Below are positions 41,191 through 50,516 of a DNA stretch of 59,069 nt, in pieces. Each line of letters starts with the position of its first letter. Positions within the stretch are counted from its first letter, which is position 1. Position numbers and translations under genes: made by a program. The stretch spans positions 1 to 59,069 of the forward strand of contig MSXT01000003.1 in the NCBI GenBank assembly GCA_002083595.1, in the 5' to 3' direction. The notes under the pieces were generated by a model. That model was not told where the DNA came from. It saw only the letters and a program-made list of their open reading frames with translations, and did no database searches. The DNA is from Proteobacteria bacterium ST_bin16 (GTDB lineage Bacteria > Pseudomonadota > Gammaproteobacteria > Burkholderiales > Nitrosomonadaceae).

Positions 41191-42264
41191 ATGAACACTT
41201 TACTTATCAGCCAAGAGCGTTTGCTGCAAGCAAAGATTGCTTATACACCGCGCAACTTAAAATTGGAAACAGTAGCGGCATTGTTGCAGGGGGACGAAGT
41301 AATTCCCGATGCCGGCGATATGGTGCTGGCGAAGGTTACCAGGATTGGTCACCATAGCGGGCTGGAATTGGCACACGGACGGCGTTCCGCGCTGTTTGCA
41401 GGTGACGAAATCATTGTCTGCTATGGCGATCGTTATGCGCCCGATCAGTTTGAAGCGCATGTGCCGGATGATTTGCAGGCATGCGATCTGGTGGCATCCG
41501 GCGGCATTGCAGCGCGTGTTAACTACCGTCACACCAGCGTCAAAGCGCCCACCAGCATCGAACCCATCGGTTTACTGCTAGATAGCCATAATCAGCGCAT
41601 TAATTTGAGGGATACCGCGCTGCCTAAACTGGTCAGTTTGTTTCCACGCCCCTACACAATAGCGGTAACCGGAACTGCGATGAACGCCGGCAAAACAACG
41701 ACTGCGGCCACTTTGATTCGTGGTCTGGTCAATGCAGGCTATACCGTCGGCGCAGCAAAAGTGACCGGCACCGGCTCCGGCAGGGATACTTGGCTCATGA
41801 CCGATGCGGGATCCAAATTAACGCTGGATTTCACGCACGCCGGTTTTCCCTCAACTTATATGCTTACGCCGGAACAGGTTGATCATATCGTGGAAACGCT
41901 GGTTATGCATCTAAGCGCGGCCAAAGTGGATGCGATTGTGCTGGAAGTGGCCGATGGTTTGTTGCAGCGCGAGACAGCCGCTTTGCTGGACTCCAAGGTC
42001 TTTGCGCGAGCCGTGGATAGTATGATTTTCGCCGCTGGCGATGCCATGGGTGCAGTAGCGGGTGTTGAGAACTTAAAGCGTAAGAAGCTGCCGGTAAGCG
42101 CGGTCAGCGGCCGGTTGACAGCTTCTCCTCTGGCGATCATTGAAACAGAATATGCCACCGGATTACCTGTGTTTGATAAGTCCGCGCTCAGTTCTCCAAC
42201 GATCGCCAGTGCGCTGCATATTCCGCTGCAAGGTTCATCACTGCGGAAAATATTGGCAGGCTAG
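41191..42264 (+). CDS. DUF1611 family P-loop protein (DgcN-like)
   Basis: The 357-residue cytosolic protein has an N-terminal beta domain and a C-terminal P-loop domain. Walker A is GTAMNAGKTT at 161-170, followed by TAATLIRGLVNAGYTVGAAKVTGTGSGRD and a Walker B-like DAIVLEVADGLLQRE. The family includes the D-glutamate N-acetyltransferase DgcN, but other members have not been characterised and no DgcA partner is seen next to it. AAAGGAA upstream of the ATG is a good ribosome binding site. An ABC exporter, a hydrolase and a porin follow in the same direction. Confidence 0.82.
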   Translation: MNTLLISQERLLQAKIAYTPRNLKLETVAALLQGDEVIPDAGDMVLAKVTRIGHHSGLELAHGRRSALFAGDEIIVCYGDRYAPDQFEAHVPDDLQACDLVASGGIAARVNYRHTSVKAPTSIEPIGLLLDSHNQRINLRDTALPKLVSLFPRPYTIAVTGTAMNAGKTTTAATLIRGLVNAGYTVGAAKVTGTGSGRDTWLMTDAGSKLTLDFTHAGFPSTYMLTPEQVDHIVETLVMHLSAAKVDAIVLEVADGLLQRETAALLDSKVFARAVDSMIFAAGDAMGAVAGVENLKRKKLPVSAVSGRLTASPLAIIETEYATGLPVFDKSALSSPTIASALHIPLQGSSLRKILAG

Positions 42265-42311
42265 CCAGCGTGCGAAGCGCACATTACTCTCAACATTATT
42301 AAGTCCGCACA

Positions 42312-44018
42312 ATGAAAATTCCTCCGATACTTCACGGCTACCGCCGTATTCTGTTCATCCGCCTTGTTTCCAATGGGTTATTGCAAGCGGCATTGGCGAT
42401 TGGCACGGCGTGGCTGGTGAAGGAAATATTCGACGGCTTTCTGACCGTGCAACAGCCGGTGTTGGACACGCGTGCGGTATGGCTGGTCGCAGGATTGATT
42501 ATGGCAGCAGCGTGTATTGGCTGGCTGCGCATGGCGGAACGCATTGATGCTGAAAAAATGGGGCAGCACTATGCTGCCGAAGTGCGGATCTTGTTGTACG
42601 ACTGCTTGAGTTTTTTGACTCCCCGGACATTACAAAAGCGTAGCCGGGGCGGTGTATCGCTTCGCTTTGTCGGCGACATGACATCGTTGCGGCGCTGGAT
42701 CAGCATGGGATTGGCGCGTGTCACCGTAGCGGGTGTCTCAACCGTATCCGCGTTGCTGTTGCTGGGAATGATCAATTGGCAGCTCACCGTAACGGTAACC
42801 GTATCACTCGCCATGGGCGCATGGCTGACTTATCTTTTTGGCAAGCGCATGCGCGTTGCGGCAAAAGAATCGCGGCGCCGCTTATCCAATTTGGCAGCCA
42901 ATGTGAATGAAAAAGTGACCAGCATCGCGGTTGTGCAAGTGTTCGGCCAGGTTGACCGCGAGCGTGAGCACATTATCCGTCAAGGGAAATATTTGCAGGA
43001 CTCCATGGTTGCCCGGGCGCGCATAGCGGGTCAGATTCTAGGCGTTACTGAATTTTCCGCCGCCATGACATCTGCAACCACATTGCTCGCCGGTATTTTT
43101 GCGGTAACAACCGGTGCTGCCAGTGTTGGTGCGGTTATCGCGGCTATTACCATCGTTGGTATCCTTCTGCCGCCATTGCGTGACTTGGGGCGTATTCAGG
43201 AATATTGGCATGGCGCCGGTATTGCACGGGAAAGAATTAAGGAATTTTTGGATAGTCCATCCCTGGTGGCGCAAACAACCAATGCGCCCGATTTGACCGT
43301 ACGATCAGGCGGTTTGAAGTTTGATTCAGTCAGCGTGGCGGGTGGATTGAATAAGCTGAGCGGTACCATAGCGCCGGGTAAAGTGGTTGCAGTGGTAGGA
43401 CCCAATGGCGCGGGTAAATCGACGTTGTTGTTATTGGCTGCGCGGCTGATCGATCCGCATGAAGGCAAGGTGTTTCTCGATGGGCAAAACCTGGCGGAAC
43501 ATAGCTTGAATTCAGTTCGCCAAGCGGTTGGTATGGCCGGACCCGATCTACCTTTGTTACGCGGCACAATCGAAAGAAATTTACGTTATCGCTGGCGCAA
43601 TGCGCCGGATAAGGAAGTGGCCAGAGTCCGCGCACTGTGCGGGATTGATGAAATGCTGATGCCGTTTCCGGAAGGAGACAAAACCCGGGTTGCGGAAGGC
43701 GGATTGAATTTATCGGTAGGCCAGCGTCAGCGTATTGCACTGGCCCGTGCTTTACTGGGAAATCCTCCGCTGCTGCTGCTGGATGAAGCGGATGCCAATC
43801 TCGATAGTCAAGCCAGTAAAGTCATCGACCGCATACTGGCTAGCTATCAAGGGACTGTTCTCATGGTGACGCATCATGTAGACCATATCATGGCGGCTGA
43901 TGAAATCTGGTATCTCGAAGCGGGCCGCTTGCTGGAAGCGGGTCCGCCCGCAGTGTTGTTATCCGGCGATGGACCGGTTGCGCGGTTTTTCGGTATTAGC
44001 AAGCCGGTTGCGATTTGA
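42312..44018 (+). CDS. ABC exporter, fused permease and ATPase
   Basis: A 568-residue half-transporter with five to six membrane helices in the first 300 residues and a C-terminal ATPase domain: Walker A GPNGAGKST, signature LSVGQRQRIALARAL (V replaces the second G of LSGGQ), Walker B LLLLDEADANLD and switch His VTHH. The LSVGQ variant occurs in a few exporters. DEAD-type Walker B with A in place of P follows. The substrate is unknown. The last four bases overlap the next gene, an alpha/beta hydrolase, so they may act together, for example on an exported ester or peptide. This is inference. Confidence 0.86.
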   Translation: MKIPPILHGYRRILFIRLVSNGLLQAALAIGTAWLVKEIFDGFLTVQQPVLDTRAVWLVAGLIMAAACIGWLRMAERIDAEKMGQHYAAEVRILLYDCLSFLTPRTLQKRSRGGVSLRFVGDMTSLRRWISMGLARVTVAGVSTVSALLLLGMINWQLTVTVTVSLAMGAWLTYLFGKRMRVAAKESRRRLSNLAANVNEKVTSIAVVQVFGQVDREREHIIRQGKYLQDSMVARARIAGQILGVTEFSAAMTSATTLLAGIFAVTTGAASVGAVIAAITIVGILLPPLRDLGRIQEYWHGAGIARERIKEFLDSPSLVAQTTNAPDLTVRSGGLKFDSVSVAGGLNKLSGTIAPGKVVAVVGPNGAGKSTLLLLAARLIDPHEGKVFLDGQNLAEHSLNSVRQAVGMAGPDLPLLRGTIERNLRYRWRNAPDKEVARVRALCGIDEMLMPFPEGDKTRVAEGGLNLSVGQRQRIALARALLGNPPLLLLDEADANLDSQASKVIDRILASYQGTVLMVTHHVDHIMAADEIWYLEAGRLLEAGPPAVLLSGDGPVARFFGISKPVAI

Positions 44019-44887
44019 AACAGATTGTTTGGGGAGCGATATTGATGCTATTACCGCTATCTTGCACTATGGCTACGAGCATCGTGCCGCGTTCAAAACC
44101 GATAGAGCGTGGCGTGGTGTTGCAACGTACTCTGCAAACGGATTCACACCAGAAGTACTTTTTGTATGTGCCACGGCAAGGTGGAAATACTGCAAAAATT
44201 TTTATTACGGTACATGGCATTTCGCGCAATGTGCGCCAGCATGCTAAAGAATTTGCGGCTTATGCTGAGAGATACGGCGTTGTAATGATCGCGCCCTATT
44301 TTCCCGCAGATCGTTTTCCCGATTATCAGCGGTTGGGGCGTAAAGGCAACCGCGCGGATATCGTGCTCAATGCAATTGTGGCCGAAGTTGCGCGGCTGAC
44401 GGGCGCCAGCTCAAACAAGCTTTATCTGTTTGGTTATTCAGGTGGAGCACAGTTTGTGCACCGTTACATGTTTGCCTATCCGGAACGTGTTGCAAGAATC
44501 GTTTTGGGGGCGCCGGGCTGGTATACGCTGCCGGATTCCACGCTTGAATTTCCGATCGGGATACAGCCAATTCTGAGCATGCCGCAAATAAAATTTGATT
44601 CCGCCCGATTTCTGAGCATCCCGGTGTGCGTGCTGGTGGGAGAAAAAGATAACCGGCGTGATGCGGAACTGAACAAGTCAACAATAATTGACAGACTACA
44701 GGGTAAAACCCGTATTGAGCGCGGTTGGCACTGGGTGGAAGAAATGAGCTATCAAGCCCGGCGGCAAGGCTTGCCGACTACTTATGCTTTTCATTTGTTG
44801 CCGGATTCGCCGCATTCGTTTGCGATCAGTATGGAACGTGGCGGCATGGGAGAAAAAACGTTTGATTTTTTATTTCCAGAAAGCTGA
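44015..44887 (+). CDS. Exported alpha/beta hydrolase
   Basis: The 290-residue protein has an N-terminal export-type hydrophobic stretch (IVWGAILMLLPLSCTMAT) and the alpha/beta hydrolase features: oxyanion-hole VHGISRN, nucleophile elbow GYSGGAQF (Ser near residue 150), and a C-terminal PHSF His. It resembles esterase/PHB depolymerase-like enzymes that act outside the cytoplasm. The TTG start overlaps the ABC exporter stop; an ATG at 44045 would leave only a short hydrophobic leader. It is followed by an OprP-type porin. The substrate is unknown. Confidence 0.8.
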   Translation: MKQIVWGAILMLLPLSCTMATSIVPRSKPIERGVVLQRTLQTDSHQKYFLYVPRQGGNTAKIFITVHGISRNVRQHAKEFAAYAERYGVVMIAPYFPADRFPDYQRLGRKGNRADIVLNAIVAEVARLTGASSNKLYLFGYSGGAQFVHRYMFAYPERVARIVLGAPGWYTLPDSTLEFPIGIQPILSMPQIKFDSARFLSIPVCVLVGEKDNRRDAELNKSTIIDRLQGKTRIERGWHWVEEMSYQARRQGLPTTYAFHLLPDSPHSFAISMERGGMGEKTFDFLFPES

Positions 44888-44962
44888 GCATGTGCAGTTA
44901 CTTCCATCCGGCAAAGCAAATGCATTGAATGGGTGTCAGAACTTGTCCCATCACTCATTCCA

Positions 44963-46303
44963 ATGAAAGTTACCTGGCTATGGCTAATACTGAGTGTGGT
45001 GCTATGCGGTTTTCTGGCCAGCACCGCCACTTTTGCGCAGGAAGATACTTCCGATCGATCACAGCGAGCCATCAGCAAAAAATCCTCCCCGGATAAGAAA
45101 AAGAAAAAAAGAAAACCGGGTTTTTTTTATGGCAATGCGGGAACCGGATTCCGATGGAATAAAGGCAAAAGTGAAGTACGGCTGGCTGGGTTTATGCAGG
45201 CGGATACCCGTACTTATTTTGACGATGCGGCGGATTCTGGCAAAGACAATTTTTTCTTGCGGCGTATTCAACCTTCACTCGAGGTTAAATTTAATAAAAC
45301 GCATAGCGTTTTTATCATGCCGAGCTTTTCATCGGTGTTGGGAATTCTGGATATGTACTGGGAAGGTAATTTTTCTAAGCCATTCAACATCCGCGCCGGT
45401 AAATTCAAAGCCCCATTTGGCTTAGAGCGCTTGCAGTCAGCTACTGCACTGGCTTTCAATGAGCGTGCTTTTCCCACCAATTTGTCACCCAATCGCGAGA
45501 TTGGCGGGCAAATTTTCGGCGATATTTTGTGGGGTACCACGGAATATCAAGTCGGACTTTTCAGCGGAATGGTCGACAATAGCACCGGGTTGCGCGATAG
45601 CGTGATTTATTCAAACCACAGTGGGGTAGATTTCGTAGCGCGGCTGTTTTCCCATCCGCTCAAGCATAGTGATGTTGAGCTTGTAAAAGGTCTAGGGCTC
45701 GGAATTGCGTACGGTTATGGCACGCAGCAGGGCAATGCGCAGCGTGGCGAGTCTCACTTGCCGGTGTTTATTTCTCCCGGCCAGCAATCGATCGCTTCTT
45801 ATGTGCGGGGCGCTTTTGCCGATGGCAGCCGGGAACGGATTGGTCCGCAGCTCTATTATTCCTACGGTCCATTGGGTGTGCTTGGCGAGTATGTTATCTC
45901 TCAACAGAATGTGAAGCTCGGCGCAGTGACCGATAAAGTCACCCATGATGCTTTTCAAGCGCAATTGTCCTGGGTGCTGTTTAACGGCGATGCTTCCTTC
46001 CGCCGGATCCGGCCGCACAATCCGCTTACACTGGAAAACATCAGTTCGTTGGGCGCGGTGCAACTGGTCGGGCGATATGCGGTATTAAGCCTCGATGACA
46101 AAGCGTTTGCGCATGGCTTGTTTGATGCGGATCATGCGGTTAGAAAAGCGCAGGATTTCGGTATCGGTATTAATTGGTATCTCAATCGCAATATTAAATT
46201 CCAATTGGATTACAATCAGACCCATTTCACGGGCGGTGCCGGTGGTGGAGCGAACCGGGCGGAAGAGAAGGTGTTGTTCTCGCGCATGCAAATTGCGTTT
46301 TGA
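44963..46303 (+). CDS. Phosphate-selective porin O/P family outer membrane protein
   Basis: From the ATG at 44963 this is a 446-residue protein with a signal peptide (LWLILSVVLCGFLASTATFAQ), a Lys/Arg-rich linker, and a beta-barrel of the OprO/OprP type. The N-terminal barrel segments are FRWNKGKSEVRLAGFMQADTRTYFDDA, FFLRRIQPSLEVKF and FNIRAGKFKAPFGLERLQSATA. The C terminus ends SRMQIAF with a terminal Phe. OprP porins bind phosphate or polyphosphate, but no pst or pho genes are nearby. It has no strong ribosome binding site, so translation may be coupled to the upstream hydrolase. It may be a general anion porin. Confidence 0.85.
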   Translation: MKVTWLWLILSVVLCGFLASTATFAQEDTSDRSQRAISKKSSPDKKKKKRKPGFFYGNAGTGFRWNKGKSEVRLAGFMQADTRTYFDDAADSGKDNFFLRRIQPSLEVKFNKTHSVFIMPSFSSVLGILDMYWEGNFSKPFNIRAGKFKAPFGLERLQSATALAFNERAFPTNLSPNREIGGQIFGDILWGTTEYQVGLFSGMVDNSTGLRDSVIYSNHSGVDFVARLFSHPLKHSDVELVKGLGLGIAYGYGTQQGNAQRGESHLPVFISPGQQSIASYVRGAFADGSRERIGPQLYYSYGPLGVLGEYVISQQNVKLGAVTDKVTHDAFQAQLSWVLFNGDASFRRIRPHNPLTLENISSLGAVQLVGRYAVLSLDDKAFAHGLFDADHAVRKAQDFGIGINWYLNRNIKFQLDYNQTHFTGGAGGGANRAEEKVLFSRMQIAF

Positions 46304-46443
46304 GTCGTTTCTCACAGGTTCAAATCAACCGGTTTTCACTTTCAGCTTCGGAATGAATGCGCTATAGTGAAACGGTTATGTTCCAGTATCGCAATTTCGT
46401 TATGATGCGCGGGCAATTGCATCACATACAAAAAGGAAAACTC

Positions 46444-47424
46444 ATGGCAAATTGGTTTGAAAATAATTCATTATCGATTGGGCGTACCCCGCTGGTGCGT
46501 CTCAATCGGGTGACTGATGGCGCGGCAGCATTGGTGCTGGGGAAAATCGAAGGGCGCAATCCGGCATACTCGGTGAAATGCCGCATTGGCGCGGCGATGA
46601 TCGACGACGCTGAACGCAGAGGTTTGCTGGGCCCGGGCAAGGAGATTGTCGAACCGACCAGCGGCAATACCGGGATTGCATTGGCGTTTGTCGCTGCGGC
46701 ACGGGGAATTCCGCTGACCTTGACGATGCCGGAAACGATGAGCGTGGAGCGGCGCAAATTACTGGTTGCGCTGGGCGCTAAACTGGAATTGACCGAAGGC
46801 GTACGTGGCATGAACGGCGCTTTGGCCAAGGCGGAAGAAATCGTCGCTTCTAATCCCGGGCGTTATGTGTTGTTGCAGCAGTTCAAGAATCCCGCCAATC
46901 CGGCCATCCACGAGAAAACCACTGGTCCGGAAATCTGGGACGATACCGACGGCGCTGTCGATATTTTTGTCGCAGGCGTGGGAACGGGCGGCACGATTAC
47001 CGGTGTTTCGCGTTATCTCAAGCAAACCAAAGGCAAAGCCATTACCGCGGTGGCGGTAGAGCCTACCGCGAGTCCGGTGCTGTCGCAAAAGCGTGCAGGC
47101 GTGTCGCTGGCACCCGGGCCGCATAAAATTCAAGGGATCGGCGCCGGTTTTGTACCGGATAATCTCGATCTTTCGCTGGTGGACGAAATTGAACAAGTCA
47201 GTAACGAAGAGGCCATACTGTATGCGCGGCGTCTGGCGCGCGAAGAGGGTATTTTGGCAGGCATTTCCTGCGGTGCTGCGGTCGCGGCTGCGGTGCGCCA
47301 CGCCAAGCGCCCTGAGAATGCAGGAAAAACCATCGTGGTGATATTGCCGGATTCTGCCGAACGTTATCTGAGCAGTATTCTTTTTGAAGGTATGTTTGAT
47401 GCGCAAGGCTTGACAACAGAGTGA
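46444..47424 (+). CDS. cysK: Cysteine synthase A (O-acetylserine sulfhydrylase)
   Basis: The 326-residue PLP enzyme makes cysteine from O-acetylserine and sulfide. The PLP Lys is K45 in NPAYSVKCRIGA, the substrate loop TSGNTG is at 72-77, and the glycine-rich phosphate loop GVGTGGTITGVSRYL is present. The sequence is CysK-like rather than CysM-like. The frame extends upstream to 46357, but AAGGAAA ahead of the ATG at 46444 fixes the start. Its GTG-started neighbour, a serine acetyltransferase, overlaps the stop by four bases. Confidence 0.94.
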   Translation: MANWFENNSLSIGRTPLVRLNRVTDGAAALVLGKIEGRNPAYSVKCRIGAAMIDDAERRGLLGPGKEIVEPTSGNTGIALAFVAAARGIPLTLTMPETMSVERRKLLVALGAKLELTEGVRGMNGALAKAEEIVASNPGRYVLLQQFKNPANPAIHEKTTGPEIWDDTDGAVDIFVAGVGTGGTITGVSRYLKQTKGKAITAVAVEPTASPVLSQKRAGVSLAPGPHKIQGIGAGFVPDNLDLSLVDEIEQVSNEEAILYARRLAREEGILAGISCGAAVAAAVRHAKRPENAGKTIVVILPDSAERYLSSILFEGMFDAQGLTTE

Positions 47425-48371
47425 ACAATAGCAAGCAGACACGGGATCTTTTGCTGCGCAGCACGCAGCTGGATGTGGATAGTATCGTAGCGGAGCTGCG
47501 CACACTGCGGCTGGCGTCATTGGAAAGCCGCAACCGGCATGACCGGCCGCCCCGGCTGCCGTCACGCAGGATTCTGGCCAGTGTTGCGGAAGGCTTGAGC
47601 GCGGCTATGTTTCCGAACCGGCTGGGTTCATCGGAGCTGGCGGATGAAGGTATCGATCATTATGTCGGACATACCTTGAATATGACGTTGCGCGAGCTGA
47701 TGGTGCAGATTCAAAATGAATTGCACTATAACTCGGGATTGGAAATGCTCAGCGATGAAGATCGCGCGCAATCGATTGCCATAACGCAATCCTTTGCTAA
47801 ACGTTTACCGCAAATCCGCATGCTGCTGGAGAGCGATATCAAGGCGGCTTATGAGGGCGATCCGGCGGCACGCAATCTCGATGAAGTGCTGGTTTGTTAT
47901 CCCGGCATTATGGCGATCATGCACTACCGGCTGGCGCATGTTCTGCATGGCTTGGGTGTGCCGTTGATCGCGCGTATGATTTCGGAAATCGCGCATTCGG
48001 TAACCGGTATCGAAATCCATCCAGGAGCGCAGATCGGCGGCAGTTTCTTTATCGATCACGGCACCGGTGTAGTGATTGGCGAGACTGCCATCATCGGCCA
48101 GAATGTCCGGCTGTATCAGGCGGTGACACTGGGCGCCAAACGTTTCCCGGTAGACGAGAACGGCGCCTTGGTGAAAGGGAATTTGCGCCATCCGATTGTC
48201 GAGGACGATGTGGTGATTTATGCCGGCGCTACGATATTGGGGCGCATTACCATCGGGCGCGGATCGACCATCGGCGGCAACGTCTGGTTGACGCGCAGCG
48301 TGCCGCCGGGCAGCAATATTTCCCAAGCGCAGATGCGGCAGGAAGTGTATGAAAATGGCGCTGGAATTTGA
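47421..48371 (+). CDS. Serine O-acetyltransferase (EpsC/CysE type)
   Basis: The 316-residue protein has an N-terminal helical domain (IDHYVGHTLNMTLRELMVQIQNEL, YPGIMAIMHYRLAHVLHGLGVPLIARMISEIAHSVTGIEIHPGA) and a C-terminal left-handed beta-helix of hexapeptide repeats (IGGSFFIDHGTGVVIGETAIIGQNVRLYQAVTLGAKRF). It acetylates serine for cysteine synthesis. This longer form, with an N-terminal extension, is the EpsC-like type frequent in betaproteobacteria. It overlaps cysK and would supply its substrate. Confidence 0.92.
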   Translation: MNNSKQTRDLLLRSTQLDVDSIVAELRTLRLASLESRNRHDRPPRLPSRRILASVAEGLSAAMFPNRLGSSELADEGIDHYVGHTLNMTLRELMVQIQNELHYNSGLEMLSDEDRAQSIAITQSFAKRLPQIRMLLESDIKAAYEGDPAARNLDEVLVCYPGIMAIMHYRLAHVLHGLGVPLIARMISEIAHSVTGIEIHPGAQIGGSFFIDHGTGVVIGETAIIGQNVRLYQAVTLGAKRFPVDENGALVKGNLRHPIVEDDVVIYAGATILGRITIGRGSTIGGNVWLTRSVPPGSNISQAQMRQEVYENGAGI

Positions 48372-48399
48372 TTGGTGCGATTTATTTTAAACAAGGGAA

Positions 48400-48816
48400 A
48401 TGATGACGGCTCATAAACTCATACTGACGTTGGATGACGCGAAGAAAATAGCCGCCGGAGCGGAGGCGGAAGCCAAACGGAACGGCTGGCCGGTTGTCAT
48501 CGCTATTGTCGACGATGGCGGGCATTTATTGCATCTGCAACGTCTTGATGGAGCGCAGTACGGTAGTATCCAAGTCGCGATTGAAAAAGCGCGTGCGGCG
48601 ATCGCATTCCGCCGTCCGACTAAAATATGGGAAGAAAATATTGCCGCGGGGCATTTGCGCTATTTGAATTTGCCTGGAACATTACCGATCGAAGGCGGCT
48701 TGCCGGTTACGGTCGACAATCAATTTACCGGTGCAGTCGGTGTCAGTGGTGTGCGGTCGCATCAGGATGCGCAGATTGCCCAGGCCGGGATTGATGCTTT
48801 GTTATCGGATAAGTAA
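48400..48816 (+). CDS. GlcG/HbpS family haem-degrading-like protein
   Basis: The 138-residue protein matches the GlcG/HbpS family: LTLDDAKKIAAGAEAEAKRNGWPVVIAIVDDGGHLLHLQRLDGAQYGSIQVAIEKARAA and a C-terminal GGLPVTVDNQFTGAVGVSGVRSHQDAQIAQAGIDAL. Members are octameric and bind haem or corrinoids; their physiological role is often unclear. There is no signal peptide. AAGGGAA precedes the start. It follows the acetyltransferase by 28 bases and may be co-transcribed. Confidence 0.88.
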   Translation: MMTAHKLILTLDDAKKIAAGAEAEAKRNGWPVVIAIVDDGGHLLHLQRLDGAQYGSIQVAIEKARAAIAFRRPTKIWEENIAAGHLRYLNLPGTLPIEGGLPVTVDNQFTGAVGVSGVRSHQDAQIAQAGIDALLSDK

Positions 48817-48869
48817 GCCGCAGTATCCACGGGTTGTTTTTTATATCACCCGGAAAAACCGGTAGTCAT

Positions 48870-49364
48870 TCAAATCTGCTGTTCATCATCCGATTGGGTT
48901 AGGTAAATGAGGATGACGGCAATAATCATCACTAAACGGAATGCAGCCTGCTGCCCATTGGCTGTTTCCGATTGCCACATCAGAAACCATTCGCCGCCAA
49001 CCGCCATGAATCCGGTAAACCACAGTAACAAGCCCAGTGTCAGCCCGAGAATTGCCAAACCTTTTGCTTGATTGAAAGCGACGGGGTTTTGGATGCTCCG
49101 GTATAAACGCCAACTGCCCAGCCAGCACAGCGCGGCAATAACGATTTCGGTGCTTATGATGAGGCCGTAAACGGTGTGATGAATGGCTGGAGAATGAATG
49201 GCGCGCCATAATCCTTGATTGCCGGGAAAGGTGGTGTCCATCATCAGCACGTGCGCCACCAGTGTGAAATTCGAGTGGTAATCGGTGAGGTTATTGAACG
49301 CCACCAGCGAAGCATATAGTGCGAAAGCCAACACCATGAGAAGTTTTGATAATCTCGTATACAT
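48870..49364 (-). CDS. DUF2165 family small membrane protein
   Basis: A 164-residue protein with four membrane helices (LLMVLAFALYASLVAFNNLTD, VYGLIISTEIVIAALCWLGSW, GLAILGLTLGLLLWFTGFMAVGG, AFRLVMIIAVILIYL). The FNNLTDYHSNFTLVAHVLMMDTTFPGN segment after the first helix is typical of DUF2165. It is an inner-membrane protein of unknown function, alone on the minus strand. There is no strong ribosome binding site. Confidence 0.85.
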   Translation of the reverse strand: MYTRLSKLLMVLAFALYASLVAFNNLTDYHSNFTLVAHVLMMDTTFPGNQGLWRAIHSPAIHHTVYGLIISTEIVIAALCWLGSWRLYRSIQNPVAFNQAKGLAILGLTLGLLLWFTGFMAVGGEWFLMWQSETANGQQAAFRLVMIIAVILIYLTQSDDEQQI

Positions 49365-49503
49365 GGCTATGACTCAAGCGGGAATGCTGAGAATTGATGA
49401 GGAATTAGAAAAGAGATTCTGCTTTTGTTGAAATCCGGCCAGATTATAGTGTCAGAGGCATGTCTGGCCGGGGGGGGATTTACAGTGTTACTTTGCTAAA
49501 GAA

Positions 49504-50370
49504 TTACGAAACTTGTTGAATTCCTGACAATAACCAAGTCGCATTAGGATCTTTCAGATCTTTTTGCACGTGCCAGATTTCATCAAATGCTTCCGGTTCG
49601 CCATTTGGAAGTTCGCGCAGCTGGCCGGTGAAGCGCACGCTGGCAATCGCCAAGTCCTCGGTAGTTTCCACTTCCAGCAAGTTGGCATCGATAAACATGA
49701 CTTCCGATTTTTGTTGCGTATCGCCCTGCTCTTTCATTTGTGCGCTTATTTCCGCCAGCATTTCCGGCGTTGTGAAATCACGGATTTCATTGATATCGCC
49801 ACGATCATGCGCGGCCTGTAAGCGGATAAACGAAGCTTTGGCGTTGCGGATAAATGGTTCTACTTTGAAGTCCGCAGGAATATTCGGCTGCTGATATGCG
49901 CTTCCGCTGTTTTCACCGGATGTAGTTTCTGACGGAGCAGTGAAAGGTGGCGCATTGAAGCGGTCTTGCGTGCCCGCAGCAGCACCCATGCCGGAATATT
50001 GCATCGAAGCGGCTTGCTCCGCTCTGGGTTTTCGCAGCATACGGATGACGAAGAAAACCACGCCAATCAGTAACGCCATAATCACAAAATCCATCATGTT
50101 GATATTTTCAAACGCACCGCCCATGAAGAGCGCAGCCAATAAGCCGCCCGCTGCCAGACCCGCTAATGCGCCGCCCCATTTGCTGCCAGCGGAAGGAGCC
50201 GCGGCTGGTGTTGTGGCAGGCGCTGCTTTTTGCGTATTGGGTGCCGGATTGACCGATTGGCGTTGCGTACCTATGTTTTTACCGCCGCCCATACGTTTTG
50301 CTTCCGCATCGAAAGCGAGTAATCCAAAACTAAGAAAAGCCAAAGTCAGAAAGGTGAGTGTCTGCTTCAT
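49504..50370 (-). CDS. Tim44-like domain membrane protein
   Basis: From the ATG at 50370 the protein has 288 residues: a signal-like hydrophobic start (TFLTLAFLSFGLLAFDAEA), a low-complexity Ala/Pro/Gly part, a membrane segment pair (ALAGLAAGGLLAALFMGGAF and DFVIMALLIGVVFFVIRML), and a Tim44-like domain (FIRNAKASFIRLQAAHDRGDINEIRDFTTPEMLAEI, QLRELPNGEPEAFDEIWHVQKD). Bacterial Tim44-like proteins are widespread and not well characterised. GGGAG ten bases ahead of 50370 supports that start over the longer frame. Confidence 0.88.
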   Translation of the reverse strand: MKQTLTFLTLAFLSFGLLAFDAEAKRMGGGKNIGTQRQSVNPAPNTQKAAPATTPAAAPSAGSKWGGALAGLAAGGLLAALFMGGAFENINMMDFVIMALLIGVVFFVIRMLRKPRAEQAASMQYSGMGAAAGTQDRFNAPPFTAPSETTSGENSGSAYQQPNIPADFKVEPFIRNAKASFIRLQAAHDRGDINEIRDFTTPEMLAEISAQMKEQGDTQQKSEVMFIDANLLEVETTEDLAIASVRFTGQLRELPNGEPEAFDEIWHVQKDLKDPNATWLLSGIQQVS

Positions 50371-50516
50371 CGTTTTGTCTCCCAAACTGTTATTAAAAGA
50401 TTGAGTATAGCATCGTGCTTGTATTGCCAGCTATACAGAATTTTTCGACCTTGGATATCCTGAAAAATTTCAAGTTATTTTGTTACTGCAGGAAATGGAT
50501 GAAGTGTCTTACGCGA

